A stretch of DNA of 64,000 nucleotides from JABMQB01 sp963678235 (GTDB lineage Bacteria; Bacteroidota; Bacteroidia; Bacteroidales; Prolixibacteraceae): the NCBI GenBank assembly GCA_963678235.1, contig OY782766.1, positions 3,658,001 to 3,722,000 on the forward strand, given 5' to 3'. Shown one piece after another: positions 16,542-24,472 of this stretch. The translations under genes and the position numbers were made by a program. The number at the start of each line of letters is the position of its first letter. The stretch's first letter is position 1. The notes under the pieces were generated by a model, which did not search any database, was not told the origin of the DNA, and saw nothing but the letters and a program-made list of their open reading frames with translations.

Positions 16542-16852
16542 ACTTTAAGATTTGATTGAAAACCATCGAAATGCAAGCCATGTTCAAGCTTAAAACTTTA
16601 TCCTATTTTAATTGGCAAAACCATAGGTCACCCTGAAGGAGCAGGCAACCTAAAGAAACAATTTTGGAAGGGAAACGTGTTTGTGGAGGTTAACTCGTAC
16701 TGGATGTAACAACGTACCCCGAAGGTAGGCTACTTTTATTAAACTACAATTACTAAACAATTAAGAGATCGTTAAACAGGAGCATGGCATAATTTTATAC
16801 TATTTGAAGGCTGGATTATTTTTTCTAACTTGATGAAAATAATTCCGAAAAA
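16542..16852. other. 311-bp gene-free stretch with a GC-richer patch
   Basis: No coding frame is convincing. Between about 16625 and 16735 the sequence is more GC-rich, and two similar blocks occur: ACCCTGAAGGAGCAGGC near 16631 and ACCCCGAAGGTAGGC near 16716. They could be remnants of a mobile element or a structured leader of comF; I found no match to a riboswitch core I know. Confidence 0.3.
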
Positions 16853-17554
16853 ATGGAGACTCTCAACAACTATTTATTTGATTTTCTTTCTTTGTTTATT
16901 CCTGAAATATGCATCACTTGTGAAGATAAACTATTGGCAAGCGAAAATTATATTTGCCTGAAATGTTTGTATGATCTGCCCCGCACCAATTTTCATAAAA
17001 TAGAAGGTAATCCGGTTGAACAGCTTTTTTGGGGGCGTGTAAAGATTGAAAAAGCTACTTCGTGGTTTTATTTCAGAAAAGGAAGCAGGTATCAAAGTTT
17101 GATTCATTTTTTAAAATATAGAGGGTTAAAAGAATTGGGTGAGGTTTTAGGTGAATCATTTGCCTCGGAAATTAGCAATTCCAATTATTTTAATTTGATT
17201 GATGTTATTGTTCCGGTTCCCTTACACAAAAAGAAGAAAAAGAAAAGGGGCTATAACCAAAGTGAATGGATTGCAAAAGGAATGGCGAATATTCTTAATG
17301 TTCCTGTGAGTTCTGAAAACCTGGTCCGTGTGAAATACACAAAAACACAAACCCGAAAAACACGGTTTGAACGCTGGGAAAATGTGGAAGATATATTTCA
17401 AGTATTGGACCCAGGTAGCCTTGAAGGAAAACATATTCTTTTGGTTGATGATGTTGTAACTACCGGATCGACACTTGAAGCCTGTGCGTTTTCCCTATTG
17501 AAACATAAAAACACAAAAGTAAGCATTGCGACCCTTGCATCTTCCATAATTTAG
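16853..17554 (+). CDS. comF: ComF-family phosphoribosyltransferase-like protein
   Basis: The 233-residue protein starts with a degenerate zinc finger (CITCEDKLL with YICLKCL) and has a phosphoribosyltransferase-fold core: VIVPVPLHKKKKKKRGYNQS near 119-138 and the PRPP-binding loop HILLVDDVVTTGST near 191-204. ComF proteins are needed for DNA uptake in naturally transformable bacteria, probably acting in the cytosol with the incoming single strand. The KTQTRKTRFERWENVEDIF segment is also typical. It is followed by an AraC-type regulator on the same strand. Confidence 0.85.
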   Translation: METLNNYLFDFLSLFIPEICITCEDKLLASENYICLKCLYDLPRTNFHKIEGNPVEQLFWGRVKIEKATSWFYFRKGSRYQSLIHFLKYRGLKELGEVLGESFASEISNSNYFNLIDVIVPVPLHKKKKKKRGYNQSEWIAKGMANILNVPVSSENLVRVKYTKTQTRKTRFERWENVEDIFQVLDPGSLEGKHILLVDDVVTTGSTLEACAFSLLKHKNTKVSIATLASSII

Positions 17555-17632
17555 CAAGATTGGAAAAGCGTTGGATAAAAAGAACTTTTACCTTTACAAA
17601 GATTTAAACAGTCACTTATTCTTTTGCAAAAG

Positions 17633-18502
17633 ATGAACGTAAAAAACAATACAAAAAAGTTTCATGATGAAAGGATCACGAAGGTAATCAAGTATATCAA
17701 TAACCATCTTGATAAGGAACTTGACTTGAATGAACTTGCACGGGTAGGGAACTACTCTACCTACCATTTTCATCGGATTATGCGGGCCTATCTAACCGAA
17801 TCATTGGGGGCATATATTGTAAGGGTGCGTTTGGAAACAGCAGCCGGATTGTTGCAGTTTTCGAGCATGCAGGTTGCCGATATCGCCCTAAAAGTTGGAT
17901 ATGGGAATACATCTTCATTTAATAAAGCTTTTAAAAAGCGATTTGGAATATCGCCCAATGAATACAGGCAAGACAGGAGCCTTTCAAAAGCAGAAAGTAC
18001 ACGAATTAAAATTTATGCAATGGAAAATTTAAAAAGTTTGGAACCAAAAATAAAAGAAATTAAAGCAAAAAATTTGATCTATGCACAGGCACTTGGCAAT
18101 TACAATAAAAGCGCCGGCGAAGCATGGGAAAAAGTCTGTGATTTTGCAAAAAAGAAACGATTGTTTGGCTTTAAAACGGAATTTATAGGCATTAGTCATG
18201 ACGACCCAAATGTGACAGATGCTGATAAGCTACGTTACGATGCCTGCCTGGTTGTGTCAAAGGATGTTGAACCAGAAGGTGAAATTGGGATCCAGCAAAT
18301 AAAAGAGGGGAAATACGCGATTTTTACACACAAAGGGCCCTATGACAAACTAAACGATTCGTATGGATACATTTATGGCAAATGGATGATGGACAATAAT
18401 ATCCAATTGAGGGATACATGTGGATTTGAGAAGTACCTGAATTCTCCCGATAAAACCAAACCCGAAAAATTACGCACCGAAATTTATGTACCTATTTTAT
18501 AG
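17633..18502 (+). CDS. AraC-family regulator with GyrI-like effector domain
   Basis: The 289-residue protein has an N-terminal AraC/XylS DNA-binding domain with two helix-turn-helix units (residues about 12-110; LNELARVGNYSTYHFHRIMRAYLTES and VADIALKVGYGNTSSFNKAFKKRFG) and a C-terminal GyrI-like domain (about 140-289; ending YVPIL) that binds small hydrophobic cations or drugs. This layout is that of Rob/TipA-like multidrug or stress regulators. ATG 17633 is preferred to a TTG nine bases earlier. It may regulate itself; no linked efflux gene is adjacent. Confidence 0.85.
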   Translation: MNVKNNTKKFHDERITKVIKYINNHLDKELDLNELARVGNYSTYHFHRIMRAYLTESLGAYIVRVRLETAAGLLQFSSMQVADIALKVGYGNTSSFNKAFKKRFGISPNEYRQDRSLSKAESTRIKIYAMENLKSLEPKIKEIKAKNLIYAQALGNYNKSAGEAWEKVCDFAKKKRLFGFKTEFIGISHDDPNVTDADKLRYDACLVVSKDVEPEGEIGIQQIKEGKYAIFTHKGPYDKLNDSYGYIYGKWMMDNNIQLRDTCGFEKYLNSPDKTKPEKLRTEIYVPIL

Positions 18503-18535
18503 GTAAAACAACTAAGAATGTTTGCCCCCGAACCT

Positions 18536-19147
18536 TCATCGGTCAAACCGGTAATGAACTGCCAAAGAAATCACATTGTTAAACTGATTATCGTTCCAAT
18601 AGTAGTTGGTGCTGCCGGGCAATCCTCTGATTGGCAATAGGGAATAGCACATCCGCAAATCGAGCTTAATATTATCAAGCAAATCAAATTGAAAGCCTGC
18701 AATTGCCTGTACATCAAAATCTTCAAAAGCATTCTGATCTGGTTCCAAAAATTCACCGTATTCATCAAATTCTTTGCCATGGAGCAAATATCCTGCTGAA
18801 GCCCCAGCAATGACCATTATTTTATCGCTGGTTCTGAAACCAAGTATTACAGGAATATCGATATATCCCAAACGCATGATATATTTATTCTCCTCGGGCT
18901 TATCTTCATCGTATTGGTTGCGCGAACCTTTTTGCGAATATTTAATTTCCATGGAGCCAAATATGGCGGGTGCAATATCCGTTTGCACATAAGCACCAAG
19001 AACTATCCCCGGTTTGTGGTAGCCACGATATAAATCCCCATCAACCTGTGAAGCGTTAAATCCTCCAATTAATCCGGCATCAAATCGTTGCGCAAATGTG
19101 AAGGTTGAGAACAAAACAAACCATATGAATACGAATATTTTTTTCAT
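18536..19147 (-). CDS. outer-membrane beta-barrel protein (PorT-like fold)
   Basis: The 203-residue protein has a signal peptide ending TFAQ (residue 19) followed by alternating hydrophobic strands such as FDAGLIGGFNASQVDG, GIVLGAYVQT and FGSMEIKYSQKGSRNQ, and closes with ISLAVHYRFDR, a typical outer-membrane insertion signal with an aromatic near the end. This is the small barrel fold of the PorT/outer-membrane-barrel-2 family. The function is unknown. It lies directly downstream of the sirtuin gene, one base away, and may share its transcript. Confidence 0.75.
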   Translation of the reverse strand: MKKIFVFIWFVLFSTFTFAQRFDAGLIGGFNASQVDGDLYRGYHKPGIVLGAYVQTDIAPAIFGSMEIKYSQKGSRNQYDEDKPEENKYIMRLGYIDIPVILGFRTSDKIMVIAGASAGYLLHGKEFDEYGEFLEPDQNAFEDFDVQAIAGFQFDLLDNIKLDLRMCYSLLPIRGLPGSTNYYWNDNQFNNVISLAVHYRFDR

Positions 19148-19148
19148 G

Positions 19149-19832
19149 TTAAAGTTTTAAAAGTTCATTTTTTAATTGTTTAACCCCAACGCTCGCTTTC
19201 TCTGGAATAAAAACAACATTACTTTTATAAATTTCCGGGTTGTTCGGATCTACAACAAATATAGGAATTTGCGCTTTTGTATAATTTACCAGGTTTGCAG
19301 CAGGATAAACAGCCAATGATGTGCCAATTACAACAAAAATATCGGCTTTTTCGGCAATTGTGATTGCTTCTGTTATGGCTGGAACGGATTCTCCAAACCA
19401 GACAATATGTGGCCTAAGTTGGCTCCCTTTTTCGCACTTGTCACCTAATTTTAGTTCCCAGTGCTTAAGGGTATAAATAAGTGAAGGGTCAATGGTACTT
19501 CGGGCTTTTCTCAGTTCGCCGTGCAAATGTAATACCTTTGAACTTCCTGCTTGTTCGTGCAAATCATCCACATTTTGAGTAATAATGGTTGTGTCAAAAT
19601 GCTTTTCAAGCTCCGCAATTCCTCGATGCCCTTCATTTGGTTTAGCTTCCCAAAGTTGTTGTCTTCGTTCGTTATAAAACTCCAAAACCAATCCCGGATT
19701 GTTTTGCCATGCCGAAGGGCTTGCCAACTGGGTAACATCGTATTGTTCCCAAAGCCCGCCAACGTCACGAAAAGTTTTTAAGCCACTTTCCTGACTCATC
19801 CCGGCCCCCGACAAAACCACTAGCTTTTTCAT
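19149..19832 (-). CDS. cobB: NAD-dependent protein deacylase, class III sirtuin type
   Basis: The 227-residue protein has the sirtuin motifs GAGMSQESGLKTFRD (residues 8-22), TQNVDDLHEQAG, the catalytic His in LHLHGEL, RPHIVWFGESVP, and VIGTSLAVYPAA. The FYNERR stretch gives the Tyr-x-x-Arg pair that selects acidic acyl groups (succinyl, malonyl) in class III enzymes. The four zinc-binding cysteines of most sirtuins are absent; only one Cys lies in that region. ATG 19832 is chosen because upstream in-frame codons would overlap dnaG and encode an unrelated extension. Confidence 0.85.
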   Translation of the reverse strand: MKKLVVLSGAGMSQESGLKTFRDVGGLWEQYDVTQLASPSAWQNNPGLVLEFYNERRQQLWEAKPNEGHRGIAELEKHFDTTIITQNVDDLHEQAGSSKVLHLHGELRKARSTIDPSLIYTLKHWELKLGDKCEKGSQLRPHIVWFGESVPAITEAITIAEKADIFVVIGTSLAVYPAANLVNYTKAQIPIFVVDPNNPEIYKSNVVFIPEKASVGVKQLKNELLKL

Positions 19833-19933
19833 ACACAGCTTTTTATTCGACCAATAAAAGTATAAAAAATCAAAGAACAATTTTAACTCAAGCCGATTCC
19901 TATGTTTTGATAAAAATCTCTGCTCAAAATTCC

Positions 19934-19941
19934 TACATTTG
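19934..19941 (+). promoter_or_regulatory. -7 promoter box of dnaG, very close to the start codon
   Basis: TACATTTG matches TAnnTTTG exactly; a TTTG at 19906-19909 is a possible -33 element. Transcription from this box would begin within a few bases of the GTG at 19947, so the dnaG message may be leaderless or nearly so. Confidence 0.5.
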
Positions 19942-19946
19942 TAATT

Positions 19947-21887
19947 GTGATAGATCAACAAACCATAGGAAGAATAATTGATGCTGCTGAAATTACCGAT
20001 GTGATTTCAGACTTTATCAATTTGCGAAAAAGAGGTGTTAATTACCTGGGATTATGTCCTTTCCATAACGAAAAAACACCTTCTTTTACAATATCTCCGG
20101 CAAAGGGCATTTTCAAATGTTTTGGCTGTGGAAAGGGTGGTAATTCTGTGAATTTCATTATGGAACACGAAAACCTCACCTATCCGGAAGCGCTCAGGTG
20201 GCTGGCAAAAAAATACAACATTGATTTTGTTGAGAAAGAGGAAACAGAAGAGGAAAAAGCACAAAAGGATGAGCGCGAAAGCATGATGATTGTTTCTTCG
20301 CATGCCCAAAAATATTTTACAAATTTCCTTTGGGAAGAAGACGAGGGACGCTCTATCGGATTAAGCTATTTTCGGGAACGAGGGTTACGTGACGATATTA
20401 TCAAAAAATTTGACCTCGGTTACAGTCCCGATGGGAAACAGGTTTTTACAGATGATGCCCTGAAAGCCGGTTATAAAATCGAATTTCTTGAAAAAACGGG
20501 TTTGACAATCAAACGCGATGATTGGATCAGGGACCGTTTTGCCGGAAGGGTCATGTTTCCGATTCATAACCTTGCCGGGAGGGTGATTGCTTTTGGAGGG
20601 CGTTTTTTAAAAGAGGATAAAAAAGTTGCAAAATACCTGAATTCACCGGAATCTGAAATTTACCATAAGAGCAAAGTTTTATACGGAATCTTTCAGGCGA
20701 AAAGGGAATTGATAAAAACCGACCGATGTTATTTGGTGGAGGGTTACACTGATGTTCTGGCACTTCATCAGGCGGGTATTGAAAACGTTGTGGCATCATC
20801 GGGGACTGCCCTTACCCCTGATCAAATAAGGCTTATAAAAAGATTTACGCCGAACATTACCATACTTTATGATGGCGATGAGGCGGGGATTAAAGCATCG
20901 TTGCGTGGGATCGACCTGGTTTTGGAAGAGGGTATGAATGTAAAAGTGTTGCTTTTACCTGATGGAGAAGATCCCGATTCGTATGCACGGTCACGTAGTT
21001 CTGACGAATTTCTGGAGTATATAAAAGAGAATGAAGCCGATTTTATTCAGTTCAAAACAAAGCTTCTTTTAAAAAACACCGAAAATGATCCGGTTGCAAA
21101 AGCAAGGCTAATTACAGAGGTAATCCGTTCTGTATCCGTTATTCCGGATACGATAACCAGGACGGTTTATATTCGTGAATGCAGCAAAATATTAAAGGTT
21201 GATGAAGAGGTTTTGTATGCCGAAGTGCGGAAAAACATTCGAAATAAAAGAGGTGATTTTAGGCGCTCGGGGATAAAACCGCCGCCAGTAAAAGCAATAC
21301 CTCAGCAGGTTATAGTCCCGCAAAAAGAAGAAGGACTTAATAACGAAGAAAAAGAAGTTTTGAGGTTTCTTTTAAAATACGGGCTGGAAATACTGGATGA
21401 AGATGAAAACGAACAAGGTGAATTGGAGGTTACGCTGGCTGGTGATTTTATTATTTCAGAAATTGAAAACGACAACCTGGTTTCGGAAAACAATGTTTTT
21501 CAGAAATTTTTTAATGAGTTTCACGAAAACAGTCATAAAGACACATTTAACCCAAGCAGTTATTTTGTTCACCATTCCGATATCGAACTAAGCAGGGTTG
21601 CCAGCGACCTTTTGTCAGAAAAACATACCGAAAGCAAGCGATGGAGAAAAGCTGGTGCTTATACCGAACAAGCAGAAGATATTCTTGATTTGTTGGTGCC
21701 CAGGGTTGTGAATGAATATAAATTAAAAAAGGTTACAGAAATGCTTCAGGTATTAGAGGATCAAATAAATAAAGCTTCTTCAGAAAACAACTTAGAAGAA
21801 GTATTTGAGTTCCAATCGACCTATATGAACCTAAAAAAAGTGGGAAAATTCTTGTCTGATCAATTGGGGAACAGAACATTTATTTAG
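19947..21887 (+). CDS. dnaG: DNA primase
   Basis: The 646-residue protein has a CHC2 zinc ribbon (CPFH at about 37-40 and CFGCG near 58), the primase core with GYSPDG and FGGRFL, a TOPRIM domain with YLVEGYTDVLALHQAG and LYDGDEAGIKAS for metal binding, and a C-terminal helicase-interaction region that is divergent. It makes RNA primers for replication. The start is GTG at 19947 (MIDQQTIGRI). It is divergent from the sirtuin gene. The six-base gap to the next gene suggests co-transcription. Confidence 0.95.
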   Translation: MIDQQTIGRIIDAAEITDVISDFINLRKRGVNYLGLCPFHNEKTPSFTISPAKGIFKCFGCGKGGNSVNFIMEHENLTYPEALRWLAKKYNIDFVEKEETEEEKAQKDERESMMIVSSHAQKYFTNFLWEEDEGRSIGLSYFRERGLRDDIIKKFDLGYSPDGKQVFTDDALKAGYKIEFLEKTGLTIKRDDWIRDRFAGRVMFPIHNLAGRVIAFGGRFLKEDKKVAKYLNSPESEIYHKSKVLYGIFQAKRELIKTDRCYLVEGYTDVLALHQAGIENVVASSGTALTPDQIRLIKRFTPNITILYDGDEAGIKASLRGIDLVLEEGMNVKVLLLPDGEDPDSYARSRSSDEFLEYIKENEADFIQFKTKLLLKNTENDPVAKARLITEVIRSVSVIPDTITRTVYIRECSKILKVDEEVLYAEVRKNIRNKRGDFRRSGIKPPPVKAIPQQVIVPQKEEGLNNEEKEVLRFLLKYGLEILDEDENEQGELEVTLAGDFIISEIENDNLVSENNVFQKFFNEFHENSHKDTFNPSSYFVHHSDIELSRVASDLLSEKHTESKRWRKAGAYTEQAEDILDLLVPRVVNEYKLKKVTEMLQVLEDQINKASSENNLEEVFEFQSTYMNLKKVGKFLSDQLGNRTFI

Positions 21888-21893
21888 AAAGTT

Positions 21894-22376
21894 ATGCGAA
21901 CGGTTTTTATTGAAAAAAGAGAGAAAATAGATGAAATAATCAGGGAATGCAAAACCTGTTTTTTGGCAATGTCCGACAACGGATCACCTTATGTTCTGCC
22001 AATGAATTTTGCCCTCGATGGGGAAACTATAATCCTTCACTCAGCACAATCGGGCCGGATGTGGGAGACCATCCAAAAAAATCCGAAAGTTTGCATAAAC
22101 TGGACCCTGGGCGAAGAGTTGGCGTGGCAGGATGAACATGTTGGATGCAGCTACCGCGTGAAATCAAAATCGGTTAATGTGGAAGGTGAAGTTGAGATTG
22201 TGGACGGTTACGATGAAAAACTTCGCTGTCTTCATTTGCTGATGGGGCAATATAGCAACAGGGATTTTAAATTTAACAAACCAGCTGTAGTGAATGTGGG
22301 AATAATTAAAGTGAAGATCGGAAAAATTACAGCAAAAGAATTCGGGGCAAAGGCTACAACGCCTTGGAATCCTTAA
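21894..22376 (+). CDS. pyridoxamine 5'-phosphate oxidase-fold flavoprotein (NimA-like)
   Basis: The 160-residue protein has the split-barrel pattern of NimA-like enzymes: CFLAMSDNGSPYVLPMNFALDG near 22-43, IILHSAQSGRMWETIQKNPKVCINW at 46-70, and a C-terminal strand VVNVGIIKVKIGKITAKEFG. These proteins bind FMN or haem; some reduce nitroimidazoles. The actual substrate is not shown. It begins six bases after dnaG. Confidence 0.75.
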   Translation: MRTVFIEKREKIDEIIRECKTCFLAMSDNGSPYVLPMNFALDGETIILHSAQSGRMWETIQKNPKVCINWTLGEELAWQDEHVGCSYRVKSKSVNVEGEVEIVDGYDEKLRCLHLLMGQYSNRDFKFNKPAVVNVGIIKVKIGKITAKEFGAKATTPWNP

Positions 22377-22381
22377 TGAAA

Positions 22382-22870
22382 TTAATCTGGCTTTCTGTCC
22401 TGTTCTTTTTTGATTCGTTGCAGTTCAATAATATCAAGTTTATCTTTCGATCTTGGCGAAGCAATTTTGCTATTAATTAAATCCTCAAAACTTAACACAT
22501 GATAGTGTAATCCAGCATTTTCTACCAAAACACTACTATTTAAAGCTTCATTGAATGTTTTCCCCGGATTAAATCTCGTGATTAGTTCTATTTCAAATAC
22601 AGGACTTATTTTTATCGATATGTTTTGATTACCGCTTTTAACTTCTTTGGGAAAATCTTGGATTTCATACCCCAGGTGTATTATAGCTTTTTTTAACTTG
22701 TCGAGGTTTTCTGAGGATAGCTCAATCCAAAAATCAATATCAGCCGAATGTCGTTGATAACCATGGAAATTGACGGCAGCCCCACCAACCAGAATCATTT
22801 TTACATCGAATTTATTGGACTGATTGATAAAGTCCATTACTCTTTTGTCAAACGAATTTTGAGAAATCAT
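22382..22870 (-). CDS. minimal nucleotidyltransferase, candidate toxin-antitoxin component
   Basis: The 162-residue protein has the nucleotidyltransferase signature at 26-49: ILVGGAAVNFHGYQRHSADIDFWI, with the GG and the DxD metal ligands. This is close to DUF6036-type and MNT/AbiEii-like proteins. Members act in toxin-antitoxin or phage-defence pairs by adding nucleotides to tRNA or to a partner protein, but others are housekeeping. Its start overlaps the stop of the 60-residue gene upstream by the tetramer ATGA, which points to translational coupling and joint function. Confidence 0.7.
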   Translation of the reverse strand: MISQNSFDKRVMDFINQSNKFDVKMILVGGAAVNFHGYQRHSADIDFWIELSSENLDKLKKAIIHLGYEIQDFPKEVKSGNQNISIKISPVFEIELITRFNPGKTFNEALNSSVLVENAGLHYHVLSFEDLINSKIASPRSKDKLDIIELQRIKKEQDRKPD

Positions 22871-23049
22871 TCGATAATAAAGTTATTTTTATTTTCGCTG
22901 AAAGATAAATCAGATTGAAAAATACTTTCTTCAACCATGTTTAAGAAGAAAGACAAACGTGTTTCTGGAGGTCGGTTCAAGACCTCTTTCCTTCTTCTTT
23001 TGTTTGCTTCTTTTTTTGTTTCAAAGAATATTTTGTCTTCTTTTCCCAT
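22867..23049 (-). CDS. 60-residue charged protein, partner of the nucleotidyltransferase
   Basis: A small basic, helix-prone protein starting MGKEDKIFFETKKEANKRRRKE, with no recognised domain. It overlaps the nucleotidyltransferase start by ATGA (22867-22870). Small upstream partners of this type often serve as antitoxins or specificity factors for the nucleotidyltransferase. That role is inferred from gene arrangement alone. Confidence 0.55.
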   Translation of the reverse strand: MGKEDKIFFETKKEANKRRRKEVLNRPPETRLSFFLNMVEESIFQSDLSFSENKNNFIIE

Positions 23050-23153
23050 GGTTTAAATTTAGCAATTTATAGGAATGTAACCAAGCTGTGGTTTATTCAT
23101 AAAAGCAGGCGGAAATAAATACATATCTTTGCTTTTGGTTTAAAAAAGGTAAT

Positions 23154-24188
23154 ATGATTTTTGTAAGCGGTGGAACAGGATTGGTTGGTGCACACTTATT
23201 GTTTGATCTGGTAAAAAGCAATAAAGAAGTTGTCGTTTTAAAAAGAGCTGGCAGCAATCTGGGAATCACACAAAAAATATTCGCTTATTATTCGGAAGAT
23301 TCAGAAAATTTATTTAAAAAAATAAAGTGGGTTGATGGGGATATTCTTGATTATTTTTCGTTGGAAAACGCCTTAAACGGAGTAGAAGAGGTTTACCATT
23401 GTGCAGCGATTGTTTCTTTTAATCCGCGCCAAAAATACCAGATGATTTCGAACAATGTGGAAGGAACAGCAAACCTGGTGAATGCTTCACTTGAGAATGG
23501 AGTTAAGAAATTTTGCCACGTTAGTTCGATTGCATCGTTGGGGAGGAACTCAGCCGGAATTCCGGTAACGGAAGAAACAAAATGGATTCCGTCTAAGAAA
23601 AATTCGGGTTATTCCGACAGCAAATTCTTTTCAGAAGCAGAAGTTTGGCGTGGTATCGAAGAAGGTTTGGATGCAGTAATCGTAAATCCGTCCATTATTT
23701 TAGGACCAGGGAATTGGCAACAGGGTAGCCCCAAATTGTTTCAAACAGTTTTCGATGGATTGAAGTTTTACACCAAAGGAACAACCGGATTTGTTGATGT
23801 ATGGGACGTTATTAAAGCAATGACTTTATTAATGGAAGATTCGAATTTTGAAAATAATAAGAACCAACGTTTTTTATTAAATGCAGAAAACGTGAGTTAC
23901 CAGCAACTATTTCAGGAAATTGCCAATGCATTGAATACGGTAGCACCACGCTATTTTGCATCTGATTTTTTATTGGGAATTGCCTGGAGGTTAGCAGCAC
24001 TACAACAATTAATCACGGGGAAAGAGGCGCTAATTAGCCGCGATTCTGTGGCAAATTCAAATGCTTTATTCTCTTTTAATGGGGAAAAAATTGCAAGATC
24101 GTTGGAAGGATTTGAGTACAAAAGTATATCGCAATCAATCAAAGAAATCGCGGAAATATTTAAAAAAGAAAAAGCGCAAAGTTCTTAA
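23154..24188 (+). CDS. NAD-dependent epimerase/dehydratase family protein
   Basis: The 344-residue extended short-chain dehydrogenase has the nucleotide-binding GGTGLVGAHL at 6-15, a catalytic Ser in FCHVSSIASLG, the catalytic Tyr-x-x-x-Lys in YSDSK near 158-162, and the VNPSIILGPG motif. Relatives act on sugar nucleotides, flavonoid-like ketones or sterols, and the substrate here cannot be told. A TATCTTTG box at 23124-23131 is a likely -7 element. A terminator overlaps the last codons. Confidence 0.75.
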   Translation: MIFVSGGTGLVGAHLLFDLVKSNKEVVVLKRAGSNLGITQKIFAYYSEDSENLFKKIKWVDGDILDYFSLENALNGVEEVYHCAAIVSFNPRQKYQMISNNVEGTANLVNASLENGVKKFCHVSSIASLGRNSAGIPVTEETKWIPSKKNSGYSDSKFFSEAEVWRGIEEGLDAVIVNPSIILGPGNWQQGSPKLFQTVFDGLKFYTKGTTGFVDVWDVIKAMTLLMEDSNFENNKNQRFLLNAENVSYQQLFQEIANALNTVAPRYFASDFLLGIAWRLAALQQLITGKEALISRDSVANSNALFSFNGEKIARSLEGFEYKSISQSIKEIAEIFKKEKAQSS

Positions 24189-24203
24189 TAACAATGCGCT
24201 TTT
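24170..24203 (+). terminator. terminator overlapping the epimerase stop
   Basis: AAAAGCGCA (24170-24178) pairs perfectly with TGCGCTTTT (24195-24203), with the gene's stop codon in the loop, followed by a T-rich tail. Confidence 0.55.
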
Positions 24204-24396
24204 CGATTTTATTTTCAAGTTAATGGTTAAAATCCTGCTCCTGATTCAATCGGGATTATTGCAGCTACTTTAGTTTCTATAAATTTTGATTTTAAAATGA
24301 AGTAGATTTGAGTACAGAGATTTGAGAATCATAATGCTTTTTCTCTCTACTCATTACTCAATACTCTTTTCTGCTTTGTCCATTATTTTTGAATTT

Positions 24397-24417
24397 CCTG
24401 TCTGCCGAACAGGCAGG
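24397..24417. repeat. palindromic repeat between epimerase and metK genes
   Basis: CCTGTCTGCC and GGCAGG form an imperfect palindrome around GAACA. Short GCCTGCC-rich palindromes of this kind are scattered in many Bacteroidota genomes; only this copy was seen here. Confidence 0.4.
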
Positions 24418-24472
24418 CATTCAATCTTAAAACTATGTACTTCCAGTGCATAGTGGTTAAGTTTAAATGTTC

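Noticed and set aside
16620..16740. tRNA or known riboswitch in the comF upstream spacer
   Set aside because: No cloverleaf, no TTC loop and no recognised aptamer core.
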